64,000 nucleotides of DNA from Nostoc paludosum FACHB-159 (lineage in GTDB: Bacteria > Cyanobacteriota > Cyanobacteriia > Cyanobacteriales > Nostocaceae), in the NCBI RefSeq assembly GCF_014698835.1, contig NZ_JACJTU010000019.1, positions 1-64,000 on the forward strand, written 5' to 3'. Numbering within the stretch: position 1 is the first letter of the stretch; each line of letters starts with the position of its first letter. Made by a program: the position numbers and the translations under genes. Positions 25,098-34,741 of this stretch are shown one piece after another. The notes beneath the pieces were generated by a model. It did not search any database, was not told where the DNA came from, and was given only the letters and a program-made list of their open reading frames with translations.

Positions 25098-25778
25098 ATG
25101 GCTATCTGGTTAACTCTGTGCGGGGTAACTGTACTTGTAGCTTACCTGCTGGGTTCCTTTCCCACCGGGTACATTGCTGTCAAGCAGTTAAAAGGTATTG
25201 ATATTCGAGAAGTTGGTTCCGGTTCCACTGGAGCAACAAATGTGCTGAGAACCTTGGGGAAAGGGCCAGGAGCATTCGTTTTAATGCTTGATTCTTTGAA
25301 GGGAGTATTAGCGATCGCTCTTGTTTATTGGTTGTTCAATTTTGTCACTAATCAAAATATTATCTCCCCAACGGTAGATGTAAAATTATGGCAACCGTGG
25401 TTATCAACTTTAGTTGGTTTAGCTGCCATCCTTGGACATAGTAAATCAATATTTTTGGGTTTCACTGGTGGTAAATCCGTTGCTACCAGCTTGGGGATTT
25501 TGTTGGCAATGAATTGGCAGGTAGGTTTAGCAACAGCAGGTGTATTTGCCGTTGTCGTGGCAATATCGCGAATTGTTTCTTTGAGTTCAATTGCAGGCGC
25601 GATTGCTGTTCCTATTTTTATGTTGCTCTTGCATCAACCTTTACCATATATTCTGTTTGGGATTGCAGGTGGGTTGTATGTGATTTTCCGCCATCGCAGT
25701 AATATTGAACGACTAGTTGCTGGTACTGAGCCAAAAATTGGGCAAAATTTAACGACAGAACCAAAACAAACTGCATAA
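25098..25778 (+). CDS. plsY: Glycerol-3-phosphate acyltransferase PlsY
   Basis: 226 aa, polytopic inner-membrane enzyme. It transfers the acyl group from acyl-phosphate to sn-glycerol-3-phosphate, the first step of phospholipid synthesis. Three PlsY motifs are visible: GSFPTGYIAVK (residues 15-25), the loop VGSGSTGATNVLRTLGKGPG (about 37-56), and GHSKSIFLGFTGGKSVATSLG (about 115-135). Hydrophobic segments are spaced as expected. ATG start. It may be read through from the DUF3086 gene. Confidence 0.92.
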   Translation: MAIWLTLCGVTVLVAYLLGSFPTGYIAVKQLKGIDIREVGSGSTGATNVLRTLGKGPGAFVLMLDSLKGVLAIALVYWLFNFVTNQNIISPTVDVKLWQPWLSTLVGLAAILGHSKSIFLGFTGGKSVATSLGILLAMNWQVGLATAGVFAVVVAISRIVSLSSIAGAIAVPIFMLLLHQPLPYILFGIAGGLYVIFRHRSNIERLVAGTEPKIGQNLTTEPKQTA

Positions 25779-26012
25779 TTAGCCAATTGCTAAGACATAT
25801 AACAGGCAACAGGCAATAAGCTTAAAATTACCTTGGTGTAAGGATTTCATCCTCAGTTAATGTCTTAATCTACCTGACCGCTACTATATATTTTTAATAG
25901 TGAACAGCCATAAAAGTTGAAGCATAGTTTAAGACATAACCCGATGGTAAAACTCCGACACTAATAGATAGACTTTCTTTGCCTGTTGCCTATTGCCTAT
26001 TGCCTGCTATAA
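25779..26012. repeat. Pair of inverted heptamer repeats
   Basis: CAACAGGCAATAAG-type units near 25801-25820 are answered by GCCTGTTGCCTATTGCC units at about 25980-26006. They bracket the gap between the convergent plsY and PP2C genes. Confidence 0.6.
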
Positions 26013-27404
26013 CTAAAGAATTTGCAAAACAACTAGTGTCATATCATCGGTATTTTGCTTATCAGCACCGATAAATTTCTGAACTTGGTCAAATAAATAA
26101 TCGACAATTTCCTGCGGCCCATTGCAGTATTTACAAGCCGTATTGAAATCAGCAATAAAGTTTTCTTCGTCAAAGCGATCGCCACTAGCCGCAGCAGCAT
26201 CCGTCAGACCATCTGTATAGTAAATAATTGTATCTCCAGGTTCTAGCTGCGCCTGAGCATCTTCATATTGACTGTTAGCATCCAAACCAATCAGCATTCC
26301 TAAAGTATCTAAACGGCTAACAGTTTTCGTAGCGGCGTGCCACCACAAAGGAGGATTGTGTGCCGCATTACTATAAGACAAAATTCTATTATGGGGATTA
26401 TATTCTGAGTAAAAGAGCGTTACAAAGCGATGGGAATTTTCCAAATCCGCATACATAACTCGATTTAAGTTTTGTAGAATTCCGGCTGGAGAATTACCGT
26501 GTAAAACTTCTCCTCGTAGCATTCCCCGCATCATCGTCATAATCAGCCCAGCGGGAACACCTTTGCCCATCACATCTCCAATCACCAAACCCCAGCGACC
26601 ACTTCCTGACCCATTTTTAGCGCTTGGCTGAATTTGATTGTTATTAGTAGCAATAAAGTCGTAATAGTCTCCACCCACCCGATTCGCAGGTTTACAGCGT
26701 GCCGCTAAAACTGCACCAGGAATTGTGGGACATTGCCGTGGCAGAAGTCGCCGTTGAATTTCTGCGCCAATTTCTAGTTCTTGGTCTAAACGTTCTTTTT
26801 TTCTCAGTTCTACAGCTAGTTCATCGTTTTCAATCGCTACTGCTGTTTGGTCTGCCACCAACCTAACCAACTTTTGCCTAGTTTCTGTCCAACTATATTC
26901 TGGATCGCGGCTCAAAACATACAGCCAGCCTCGTTCTGTATGCTTTACCAAAATCGCAGTACCAAAGATTTGCACATCTGGCCCCAAATAGCGATGCATT
27001 TGGTCATCCAAAATCCCTGTAGCACTTGCTAATGGGGCAGCATTGGGCACAAGTGTGATTTGACTGCTAGCTATTTCTAGCGCCTTGCGGATATTCTTAC
27101 GCTGGTGGCTATCTTGCCAGTGTAGTTGCTCTAACCTGACTTGACCATTGGGTTTGTAGAGAAACAAGGCACTGCCATCGGCATCTGTGACTCTTGTTGC
27201 CATCAGTGGAATCAGTTCCAAAAACTGATTCAAATTATTGAAGCTTCTAAGTGCGAAACCTAAAGAACTGAGTAAATCTTGAATTTTATTCTGTTCCCGG
27301 TGCAACCTTGCCACGAGTTCTTTCAGCGCCACGACTGGTGTGACATCAGTCGTAGCACTACTATTGTTGTCAGTGGGTTGAGAGGGCAGTTGAGACACAG
27401 GCAC
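26013..27404 (-). CDS. GAF-PP2C (SpoIIE/RsbU-type) serine phosphatase
   Basis: 463 aa. An N-terminal coiled region (about 20-50, LKELVARLHREQNKI) is followed by a GAF domain (about 50-200) and a short helical linker (KKERLDQELEIGAEIQRRLLP). A PP2C domain of the SpoIIE class follows (about 230-463) with metal-site motifs RVGGDYYDF, IGDVMGKGVPA, YYTDGLTDA and NTDDMTLVVL. These phosphatases usually dephosphorylate anti-sigma-factor antagonists or STAS proteins in partner switching. GTG start. It is the last gene of the minus-strand group with ftsY and nusB, though 720 bases separate it from ftsY. Confidence 0.85.
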   Translation of the reverse strand: MPVSQLPSQPTDNNSSATTDVTPVVALKELVARLHREQNKIQDLLSSLGFALRSFNNLNQFLELIPLMATRVTDADGSALFLYKPNGQVRLEQLHWQDSHQRKNIRKALEIASSQITLVPNAAPLASATGILDDQMHRYLGPDVQIFGTAILVKHTERGWLYVLSRDPEYSWTETRQKLVRLVADQTAVAIENDELAVELRKKERLDQELEIGAEIQRRLLPRQCPTIPGAVLAARCKPANRVGGDYYDFIATNNNQIQPSAKNGSGSGRWGLVIGDVMGKGVPAGLIMTMMRGMLRGEVLHGNSPAGILQNLNRVMYADLENSHRFVTLFYSEYNPHNRILSYSNAAHNPPLWWHAATKTVSRLDTLGMLIGLDANSQYEDAQAQLEPGDTIIYYTDGLTDAAAASGDRFDEENFIADFNTACKYCNGPQEIVDYLFDQVQKFIGADKQNTDDMTLVVLQIL

Positions 27405-28124
27405 AGGTTTTATTACACTTTTATATTTTGGTAGGTTTGAGATTACTTATAAATTTTGTGGCTTTGACATTGCTAAACCATATTTAGACAAGACTCGTCA
27501 TTTTAGCAAGAGTATAAAGACGTAACAAGTAACTTTTATGAGTATTTTATTTGCTTATTGCATTCTTAATTGAATATTACTCAGTTGAAAGTTTGTATTT
27601 CTAATCAAAATTTAACCCTCTAAAACTAGTTCTTTTGGATATATAGTTGGCGAAGTTTTTCATTTTTTCATAACTTAATTGCTAAAGCATATCTCTGAAG
27701 TCGTAAAAATACTTTAATAAAAGAATAATTACTTAGATTTTTGGAGAAAGTGTTGGTTTTGTCCTTTATCATTTCTTTATAATGACCAATGACTAATGAC
27801 CAAACACTTTAAACTTTGAGATTTAGTCCAGAAAATATTGGTGGATATTTACGGAAAAATTAGGTGGAAAGAGAGTTGAGAGTGCGGAGGCATTTGACTC
27901 ATATCAGTTGAGGATTTTAGGACTTAAGCTGTTTCCAGTATTTTGTTTGTGGTTAATTCAAGCGATAATACCAGATTCAGTGACTCCTAAATGTATCAAT
28001 TTGTCAACCACAATTTTTAACCTCAATTTTTTGGACTAGCCATCTGTCAAGCCAACTTTGCAGAATTTAAAACACTCCATGTTTCGTATCCTCTTCAAGT
28101 TGTCAATTTTTCCTTAATGAATTA
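27405..28124. other. Intergenic region between ftsY and the PP2C gene
   Basis: 720 AT-rich bases. It holds a short heptamer run (AATGACCAATGACTAATGACC, about 27780-27801). Otherwise no gene, RNA or inverted repeat was recognised. It should contain the promoter of the phosphatase gene. Confidence 0.45.
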
Positions 28125-29762
28125 CTAACCGCTTAACAGGGCTTCGACAAACTCGTAGCTAGAAAAGGGGCGGAGGTCTTCGATTCCTTCGCCGGCACCG
28201 ATAAAGCGAATAGGTAAACCCAGTTGTTGCACGACAGCAAGGGCAACACCGCCTTTGGCAGTGCCATCAAGCTTGGTTAAGACAACGCCACTAAGTTGGG
28301 CAGCTTGGGAGAAAACTTCGGCTTGCCGCAGTCCATTTTGACCTAAAGTGGCATCTAGAACCAACAGTGATTCTACTTTTGCGTTTGGGGCTTTTTTGTC
28401 GATAATTCGCCGAATTTTACTGAGTTCGTCCATTAAATTTTTCTTATTTTGAAGTCGCCCAGCAGTATCTACCAGAAGTAATTCTGTTTGACGCGCTTGG
28501 GCGGCAGCGATCGCATCAAATACAACTGCTGCTGGATCTGTATTCTTTCCAGGATTGGCAATGACTTCCACACCACTTCTACTGCCCCAAACCTTAACTT
28601 GTTCTACAGCAGCGGCGCGGAAAGTATCTGCTGCCCCAATCAAGCATTTATAACCAGATTTTTGTCCGAGGTGGGCAATTTTGCCAATGGTGGTGGTTTT
28701 CCCTGCGCCATTTACCCCAGTAATTAACCAAATGTTTAAACTTTCTTTTTCTGGGGCAAAGCTAGATTTATGGGATATTTTGCTTGGTGCATCCAGCATA
28801 TCCCGGATGATTTTTTTCAAGTAAGCGATCGCTTCTTCTGGTGGAGTGACTTCTTGGAGCAATTTTTTCTGTAGGGCATCGATAATCAAATCTGTCGCCT
28901 CAACGCCTACATCAGCTTGCAGCAGCAATGACTCTATTTCTGATACCGCAGCTTGGTTAAGCGGCCCTTGTCCAACGATCGCTTTGAGTTGATTGAGAAT
29001 GTTACGGCGAGTTTTGTCTAAACCTTGCCGCAGCTTTTTCAACCAGGTAATTTCTTCAATAGAAACATCTTCTGCACGTCTACCTTGGGCTGCTAAGACT
29101 TCCGCTGACCAGAGAAATCCATCATCAAATACCAGTTCGGGGATTTCCTCTTCTGTCTTTGATACTGGCTGTACTACCTCTGGTTCTGGGACTTCAATGG
29201 CGCTAGCTATAAGTTGTTCCAGCTTTGCTTGCCGTTCCGCCGCCGCGCGTTCTAAGAAAGATGGTGCTGTTGCCTGCGTTGCCTCTGGCGTAGTTGGTGA
29301 TTCTATCGGTGTTGTCTGTGCTTCACTTGTAATTAATTCTGAGCTTTGGACATCTGGCTCATCAGTAATTGCAACCACTAAAGAATCTTCTGTACTTTCT
29401 TCTGTAGTTTTTTGGATACCTTCTGTTTGTGTTGTTTCTGGGCTTATGACAGCAGGTTCCTCAGTGATTTGAGTTTCTACAGTTTCTACCTGAGAAGTTG
29501 TCGTTTCATTAGCTTCAGCTACTTCTGATGACGCTGGGGTATCTGCTGAATCAGGCGGGGTTTCTACTGCCTGAGATTGTTGTTTTTGTTGAATATTTTT
29601 GTAAGCAGCTTTAGCAAAGGCTAACAAGTCTGCTGTTGTATCTGACGAAGTTTCGGCTGTCTCTGGTTGGGGTTCTTGTACAGGAGGAGTTTCTTCCTGC
29701 TTCTGGTCAGAGGGAGTGTCAGAGGAATCATTATATTGACGGCGGAACCAATTAAAAACCAT
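28125..29762 (-). CDS. ftsY: Signal recognition particle receptor FtsY
   Basis: 545 aa. The first 230 residues are an acidic, low-complexity A-domain rich in Glu, Thr and Pro, longer than in E. coli proportionally. The NG domain follows: helical N region (LKKLRQGLDKTRRNILNQL), then the GTPase motifs G1 GVNGAGKTTTIGK (about residue 348), DTFRAAAVEQ, LLVDTAGRLQ (G3) and LTKLDGTAKGG (G4). It docks ribosome-SRP complexes at the membrane for co-translational insertion. ATG start. It is directly downstream of nusB on the same strand, with a 164-base gap. Confidence 0.95.
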   Translation of the reverse strand: MVFNWFRRQYNDSSDTPSDQKQEETPPVQEPQPETAETSSDTTADLLAFAKAAYKNIQQKQQSQAVETPPDSADTPASSEVAEANETTTSQVETVETQITEEPAVISPETTQTEGIQKTTEESTEDSLVVAITDEPDVQSSELITSEAQTTPIESPTTPEATQATAPSFLERAAAERQAKLEQLIASAIEVPEPEVVQPVSKTEEEIPELVFDDGFLWSAEVLAAQGRRAEDVSIEEITWLKKLRQGLDKTRRNILNQLKAIVGQGPLNQAAVSEIESLLLQADVGVEATDLIIDALQKKLLQEVTPPEEAIAYLKKIIRDMLDAPSKISHKSSFAPEKESLNIWLITGVNGAGKTTTIGKIAHLGQKSGYKCLIGAADTFRAAAVEQVKVWGSRSGVEVIANPGKNTDPAAVVFDAIAAAQARQTELLLVDTAGRLQNKKNLMDELSKIRRIIDKKAPNAKVESLLVLDATLGQNGLRQAEVFSQAAQLSGVVLTKLDGTAKGGVALAVVQQLGLPIRFIGAGEGIEDLRPFSSYEFVEALLSG

Positions 29763-29926
29763 TGCAGCAGTATTAGTTGTTGTTATAAGTTACGAATTAT
29801 GAGTTTAATTTAACTTCGGGCATTAGGTATGAGGGACTGAATACTGAGAATTGCGTATTGAGTACTAGGTAGTGTGCAAGTATTCTTAGTCCCCAGTTCC
29901 TCACCTCACGAAATAAACATAAAACA

Positions 29927-30568
29927 CTATGCACTTTTCTTCTGCTCGCTAACTCGGCGTAAAACACCATTAATAAAACGATGACCTTCGTCTCCACTGT
30001 ACCGTTTCGCTAGCTCCACTGCTTCGTTAATGGCGATGCTATCTGGAACTCCTAAGAATTTCATTTCTGCTACAGCTATTTGCAAGATATCTCGGTCAAT
30101 TTGAGCCAGACGAGTTACTTGCCAATCTACCAGGGCATTGGATATGAGTTCATCTAAAATTTGTCGATTTTCATTGACTGTAATTACAAGCTCTTTAGCG
30201 TAATTGCGAACTCCCTTGTCCTGATTAGCTAGCTGAATTAATTCTGGAAAATCAACAGCGGTACCCAACTGATTAATTGCTGTCTGGGTACATGCGATCG
30301 CCTCTTGCAGCATTGTTCTAGCAGTATTCAGGTCGGAGGCGCGAGTTTGGCTACTTAATAGGCGATCGTTACTGCGTTGCAGTTCACCTGCGGCGTTATT
30401 TAGGGTATCTTGCACTTCTGAAGTCAAGGTGCGTACAGCTCCTAGCACCAATTTTGATACTAGTTGCTCGTCTTCCAATTTATCTAATTTTTTTGGGCTG
30501 ACTGGCAGTTGACTAAGGCTTAAAAGTGCCAATTCACGAGCAATTTGCTGGGGTTTACGAGGTTGCAT
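29927..30568 (-). CDS. nusB: Transcription antitermination factor NusB
   Basis: 213 aa, longer than E. coli NusB (139 aa) because of an inserted helical stretch in the first half, usual in cyanobacteria. N-terminal RKPQQIARELALLSLSQ and C-terminal DILQIAVAEMKFLGVPDSIAINEAVELAKRYSGDEGHRFINGVLRRV are the diagnostic ends (here quoted only as pattern pieces: AINEAVELAKRY, FINGVLRRV). It acts with NusE in rRNA antitermination. ATG start. It lies between the DUF502 and ftsY genes, same strand. Confidence 0.92.
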   Translation of the reverse strand: MQPRKPQQIARELALLSLSQLPVSPKKLDKLEDEQLVSKLVLGAVRTLTSEVQDTLNNAAGELQRSNDRLLSSQTRASDLNTARTMLQEAIACTQTAINQLGTAVDFPELIQLANQDKGVRNYAKELVITVNENRQILDELISNALVDWQVTRLAQIDRDILQIAVAEMKFLGVPDSIAINEAVELAKRYSGDEGHRFINGVLRRVSEQKKSA

Positions 30569-30689
30569 AAAAGTGAGGGTGATTGTGCGAGAATTGATTA
30601 ACCAGGCGTGACAAGCTTATAAGTCTATCAATTTTGGCACAGTCAAACAACAAAATTACGCATTTGCTTGTGACTTTGCCAGATAGAGT

Positions 30690-31403
30690 TTAAGTTTCTT
30701 CTACGTGAATAACTTGCTGTCTGATTTGGTCGTGTTTCATTTCCAGTGTGGACTCTTTGGGTAAAATCAACGGCGTATTGGGGGCAACAATTCCACCTGA
30801 GACGACTATTTTAAAAGCGTCTTCAATGGACATGGAGAGGTTCAGCACCTCATCCTCAGGAACCGCTGCATACCATCCAGTAGTCGGATTTGGGGTAGTG
30901 GGAATAAAAACACTCAGCATCGGACGAGACATCTGGGCTTGGATATCACCGCTGATTGCACCAGTTACAAAGGCGATCGCCCAAATTCCTCGGCGGGGAT
31001 ACTCTACTAAAACTACACGCCGAAACTTGCCATTGGAATCTTTTAGTATTGTTTCTAAAAGCTGCTTGAGTGTTTTGTATACCTGTCCAGCTAGAGGAAT
31101 TGCCTGTAATAAACGCTCACCAAAATCTAACAACCAACGCCCAGCAATATTCCTAGCCATCAATCCAATCACGAGAATACTCAGCAATGGTACGGCTAGC
31201 CCTACAAATAAATTAAGTATATTTACTAGGATTGGATGTAACCCGTCAAAGGGATTCAGCTGTTTGGGAATTTGCGTGAGAAAGTTAATTACCCAAGTAG
31301 CAATGGTAATTGTTAGCCAGATGGTAGTTGCTAGGGGAATTACTACCAACAAACCAGCAATCAGGTCATTTTTTAAGTCCTGCTTTAGGCGATCGATTAC
31401 CAA
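30690..31403 (-). CDS. DUF502 family membrane protein
   Basis: 237 aa. Two membrane segments (about residues 14-38 and 60-84: LIAGLLVVIPLATTIWL, LFVGLAVPLLSILVIGLM) are followed by the DUF502 soluble part (IPLAGQVYKTLKQLLETIL, VVLVEYPRRGIWAIAFVTG, VFIPTTPNPTTGWYAAVPE). Plant relatives are the COV1/LCV membrane proteins involved in trafficking; the bacterial function is unknown. The start is TTG; there is no good in-frame ATG nearby. It is the first gene of the DUF502-nusB-ftsY group. Confidence 0.85.
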   Translation of the reverse strand: MVIDRLKQDLKNDLIAGLLVVIPLATTIWLTITIATWVINFLTQIPKQLNPFDGLHPILVNILNLFVGLAVPLLSILVIGLMARNIAGRWLLDFGERLLQAIPLAGQVYKTLKQLLETILKDSNGKFRRVVLVEYPRRGIWAIAFVTGAISGDIQAQMSRPMLSVFIPTTPNPTTGWYAAVPEDEVLNLSMSIEDAFKIVVSGGIVAPNTPLILPKESTLEMKHDQIRQQVIHVEET

Positions 31404-31815
31404 GCGCCGATTCTCCTGTTTTAAGCTATTTTCCTACAAGCATACACACAGACATCAACTAACCGAATAACGACTGGCTATTCTGAGAGGATGTTACTTT
31501 TCTTTGAAAAACTTGTAAATGATTGTTACAAGTTTCTCAAGTTATTACTAATTTACCGCGTTGAATGAAAAGTTGCTCATGCTTGTGAAAGCACGACGAG
31601 ATAAGCTTAAGAATTCTTTTGTCTTATGAATGGCTGACATATTGACGGAAACAGCTTTTCTGAAAAAGCTCCGTTAAAAATATTAACTTATTATAGATAA
31701 AGCAGGCGTAGGGGCGCACAGCTAGCTGTGCGCCCCTACAAATTACTATTCGCTTGTAAACTCTGATAATTCGATGCTTACGGCAAGGGCTTCGCCCAAG
31801 CAGGAGCTTCAGGGT
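31404..31815. other. Intergenic region between the hps locus and the DUF502 gene
   Basis: About 410 bases. It holds a perfect 32-bp palindrome (31708-31739). The part near 31404-31500 should contain the promoter of the DUF502-nusB-ftsY group. No gene seen. Confidence 0.5.
31708..31739. repeat. Perfect 32-bp palindrome with GTAG/CTAC ends
   Basis: The 16-base arm GTAGGGGCGCACAGCT is followed at once by its exact reverse complement. It lies 77 bases beyond the stop of the last glycosyltransferase gene of the hps locus, so it may act as a 3' hairpin. No T-run follows. Relatives: 46815-46846 and 51585-51613. Confidence 0.85.
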
Positions 31816-32724
31816 TTACACTGCATCAGCGCGCGTAGTTTCTGAAGTCGCACACTGCACCTGTTGTGTAGTTTCCTGAGCCAGAGTTGCTTTTATGTTC
31901 AAGTCAGGTTTTGGTAGATACTTCATTTCCCAAACTTTGAGCAAAATCAAGTATTCGTAAAATGCTTGCAATGTACACCAAGCAAGACCGGCGCCTCCGT
32001 CTAAGCAACCGCCCAAGAGAAAATACATATAAATAAAGCGTAACAAGGGTCTAGCAGGTAAACGCAAAGACAAATCTTTGAGAGCGCGGCGTCTTTCAAC
32101 TTCTGATTTGCCAAAAAACAACTCTCGCCAGTTTATGTTTCCTTGTTCTAATTGATATAAAGTTTCTTGAGCTTCATCAGTGGAATAACGGTTATGTTTT
32201 TCAATCCAGCGACTTAAGCCTTTACTACAAGTGTAGTGGGGATATGTTTCTTTTAAAAAGCCAGTTGCACCGTCACAAACTTCTCGTTCAGTGTGGCCGT
32301 AGTCGGTAAACCAAACTTTACCATGACGAAACAGGCGCATTTGGTAACGGGGATACTGCGTGCTGTAGCGAATCCAACGATTCATAAACATAACGCGTTC
32401 AGCCACATAGTACCCGATGTAGTCTGGACTCTGACTTGCCTTTTTACATTCTGCGAACAGTTCCGGTGTCATCCGTTCATCAGCTTCCAGAATGTAAACC
32501 CATTCATGCTTTGGGGGAATAGACTCTAACATCCAGGTGCGTTGGCGTCCGTGGCTTTCAAAGGCGTGCTGGACAACGCGGATGGGATAGCGATTAGCGA
32601 TTTCTACAGTGCGATCGCTACTGCATGAGTCTACAACAATGATGTCATCAGATAGCATCGCCGATTCGATACAAGCAGCAATATCTAGTTCTTCGTTATA
32701 TGTCAGTATGTAAATTGAGAACAT
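31816..32724 (-). CDS. Family 2 glycosyltransferase (WaaE-like), end of hps locus
   Basis: 302 aa. GT-A fold: N-terminal SIYILTYNEELDIAACIES, the nucleotide-binding DDIIVVDSCSSDRTVEIA, and the metal-binding region YILEADERMTPEL (EAD in the DXD position). The middle (YQMRLFRHGKVWF, GHTERE) is typical of WaaE/KdtX-type transferases. C-terminal hydrophobic segments (about 235-270) suggest membrane association. It transfers a sugar to a polysaccharide or lipid-linked acceptor. By gene order it would be the last hps gene (hpsK in N. punctiforme naming); the letter is inference. Confidence 0.8.
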   Translation of the reverse strand: MFSIYILTYNEELDIAACIESAMLSDDIIVVDSCSSDRTVEIANRYPIRVVQHAFESHGRQRTWMLESIPPKHEWVYILEADERMTPELFAECKKASQSPDYIGYYVAERVMFMNRWIRYSTQYPRYQMRLFRHGKVWFTDYGHTEREVCDGATGFLKETYPHYTCSKGLSRWIEKHNRYSTDEAQETLYQLEQGNINWRELFFGKSEVERRRALKDLSLRLPARPLLRFIYMYFLLGGCLDGGAGLAWCTLQAFYEYLILLKVWEMKYLPKPDLNIKATLAQETTQQVQCATSETTRADAV

Positions 32725-32758
32725 TCCCCAGGTTTTATAGTTAAAAGTTAAAAGTTAT

Positions 32759-32898
32759 TGGATATAGGGTATGGGGCATGGAGCATAGGACATTGGGCAT
32801 TGGCATTGGATATTTGGCATTTGTTCAGTTGTCTCCCCTGCTTTCTCTGCCCCTTTGCCCCAACTCTTCACACTCCGCACTCCCCACTCCCTACTCCC
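32759..32898. repeat. Composite heptamer hairpin repeat
   Basis: GGGTATGGGGCATGGAGCAT and GGACATTGGGCATTGGCATT on the left, CACACTCCGCACTCCCCACT on the right, between hpsJ and the last glycosyltransferase gene. The same family as 14409-14541, more degenerate. Confidence 0.65.
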
Positions 32899-32905
32899 GA
32901 AAAAA

Positions 32906-33748
32906 TTAGCGTGCAGTAGCTTTGGGTTTACCACCTTGTAAAGCACCCCTGCTTCTTAGGCCTGTCCAGCCGATGATAATGTAACCAATAGACAAGAGCA
33001 AACTGCTAATACCAATCCGCAATCCAGACTTCCATGCACTATCTTTAGCTTGTTTCTCAGTTTCATCCCTGCGTTGGCGAATTTGGCTCAATTGTTGAGT
33101 TCTCAGGGTCTGAATATCTGTTTGTTGTTCAATTGCTTTATCAAGTGCTTGGGGATCTGTTTTAGCCTTTTTTAGTAAATCCTTAATGGCTGGAGGAACT
33201 TGGGCGCTTTCAAGTGCTTGCTTGTATCTTTGCTCATCGCTGAGTAGTTCGGTAAACTGAGCTTTGGTTTGACTCCGCAGCTGTTCTAGCTGAGCTTTTC
33301 CTTGTTCGGTATTTAGTTGTGCTTGCAATTGCGATAAGCGATTGTTGAGTTGATTTTCTGCCTGATCTGCTTCTTGGATGATTCGGTTAACTGTTTGAGT
33401 TTTGGCTTGATTCACATTATTCAGATGCAGAGGAAAAATCAGCAAGAACATCAAGCCTAAAATACTTGAGAGAATTAGAGCCGGAAATCTTAAATCAACA
33501 CCTTGGGGGCGATCGCTTCCTGCATCAGCGCTATCAATCCAATGGCCAGCGAACAAAAGCCCCAAGCCTACCAAAGGAACAATTCCCCGATCAACTAGCG
33601 CTGTTGCCAAATTTATTTGCCATCCGCGATCGGTTGGTTGAAAGGGCAACAAGAGAATCAAAAAGTCAACAAAAAACGACAAAATACAGATTATTCCAAC
33701 TACCTTAACAGTGAGGGCAGTACTCACGGAAGTAAAACGGTTAACCAT
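32906..33748 (-). CDS. hpsJ: HpsJ family membrane protein
   Basis: 280 aa. Membrane segments at about residues 12-34 (VVGIICILSFFVDFLILLL), 54-67, 88-105 and 245-262 (IGISSLLLSIGYIIIGW) flank a long coiled coil at about 110-235 (AENQLNNRLSQLQAQLNTE, TLRTQQLSQIRQRRDETEKQ). This membrane/coiled-coil/membrane layout and its place in the locus match the HpsJ family, needed for hormogonium polysaccharide. It may link the synthesis machinery at the inner membrane to other parts of the apparatus; that role is a guess. ATG start. Confidence 0.7.
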   Translation of the reverse strand: MVNRFTSVSTALTVKVVGIICILSFFVDFLILLLPFQPTDRGWQINLATALVDRGIVPLVGLGLLFAGHWIDSADAGSDRPQGVDLRFPALILSSILGLMFLLIFPLHLNNVNQAKTQTVNRIIQEADQAENQLNNRLSQLQAQLNTEQGKAQLEQLRSQTKAQFTELLSDEQRYKQALESAQVPPAIKDLLKKAKTDPQALDKAIEQQTDIQTLRTQQLSQIRQRRDETEKQAKDSAWKSGLRIGISSLLLSIGYIIIGWTGLRSRGALQGGKPKATAR

Positions 33749-34073
33749 AGTTTTTCAAACTTGCAGTAAATACGAATGATTTTCATATTTCAAGTTACTC
33801 GAATATTGTGCCCATGACCGTAACTGTTCTATAGAAACAGGAACTAGATTCAATAATTGTGAACTTTTCTGCCTCTTGGTTTTCAACTAGACCACAGTAA
33901 CATTTGTTATGCCCCGTGTCTTCAGGAAAATCCTAGTATTTGAAGATACGAAGCTAATGTGGGGCTGTAGATTCAGATCCCTGACTTCTTGCAGAAGTGG
34001 GAGATTTGTATATTCGACGGAAACAAGAGCCAAAAGCTTTAACTTCTTCTTGGCGTCTCCACATCCCTTATCG
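33749..34073. other. Intergenic gap inside the hps locus
   Basis: 325 bases between hpsJ and the upstream transferase gene. Short frames here look like chance. It likely contains a promoter for hpsJ and the last glycosyltransferase gene, since this is the largest break in the locus. Confidence 0.4.
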
Positions 34074-34709
34074 CTACCCCATAAACGCTTGTTCCCAAAT
34101 TGACAGATCCTCTGGTCGGTCAATGTCGGCTAAAGGCACTAAATTCACATATGATAAATTAAGTTTCTGAGCAATCTCCAAAGTTCTTTGGAATACTTGA
34201 GCAGTTCCCCACTCGATGTTAGCGAATAACTCTGGAATAGGTTGCCGCAAACCAATTAAGTAATATCCACCGTCCATCGCTGGGCCAAGTACAAGGTCAA
34301 AGGTGCATAACTTATCAAAGGCTGTTGCGAGAATTTGGGCATTTAGTCCAGGACAATCTGTACCAATGATAATTGCTTTTTGTGCACCAGATTGAAAAGC
34401 CTGGAGGAGCGATCGCCCCATCCGCAAACCTAGATCTCCTTCACCTTGAGGCTGGTAAACTAAATCCAACCCCAACCATTCTTGCATTAATCGCAAATCT
34501 CCACCTGAGTACCACACTGCTACAGATATATCAATTACTTTTTGCAATTCTTTAACCTGTAAGATTGTGTGTTCAGTCATTTGGCGTTGAAGATTAGCTG
34601 CGCCGACAGATCCTAAAACAGGTATCAGCCGAGTTTTCGTCTTGCCTGGTTCAGGGTAGCGAGTGAAAATAATCAAGCCTTGTTTTGAGCTTGCTGGAAA
34701 GTTCAGCAC
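34074..34709 (-). CDS. TIGR04282/DUF2064-type nucleotidyl/glycosyl transferase
   Basis: 211 aa with the GT-A-like fold of the TIGR04282 (DUF2064) family: GLIIFTRYPEPGKTKTRLIP at the N-terminus (a nucleotide-sugar-like binding loop), GEGDLGLRMGRSLLQAF, IIGTDCPGL (metal-binding D), LVLGPAMDGGYYLIGL, and a C-terminal ADIDRPEDL. Substrate unknown. GTG start. It sits between hpsH and hpsJ, the position of hpsI in N. punctiforme; as the family is widespread outside hps loci I give no symbol. Confidence 0.75.
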   Translation of the reverse strand: MLNFPASSKQGLIIFTRYPEPGKTKTRLIPVLGSVGAANLQRQMTEHTILQVKELQKVIDISVAVWYSGGDLRLMQEWLGLDLVYQPQGEGDLGLRMGRSLLQAFQSGAQKAIIIGTDCPGLNAQILATAFDKLCTFDLVLGPAMDGGYYLIGLRQPIPELFANIEWGTAQVFQRTLEIAQKLNLSYVNLVPLADIDRPEDLSIWEQAFMG

Positions 34710-34741
34710 GCAATACCTTATTTGAGTAAACTAAGAATATC

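Noticed and set aside
29797..29997. 66-aa minus-strand frame between nusB and ftsY
   Set aside because: Overlaps the nusB end in another frame and consists partly of repeat sequence.
31708..31739. Rho-independent terminator after the last hps gene
   Set aside because: The hairpin is strong but no T-run follows on the transcribed strand, so it is listed as a palindromic repeat.
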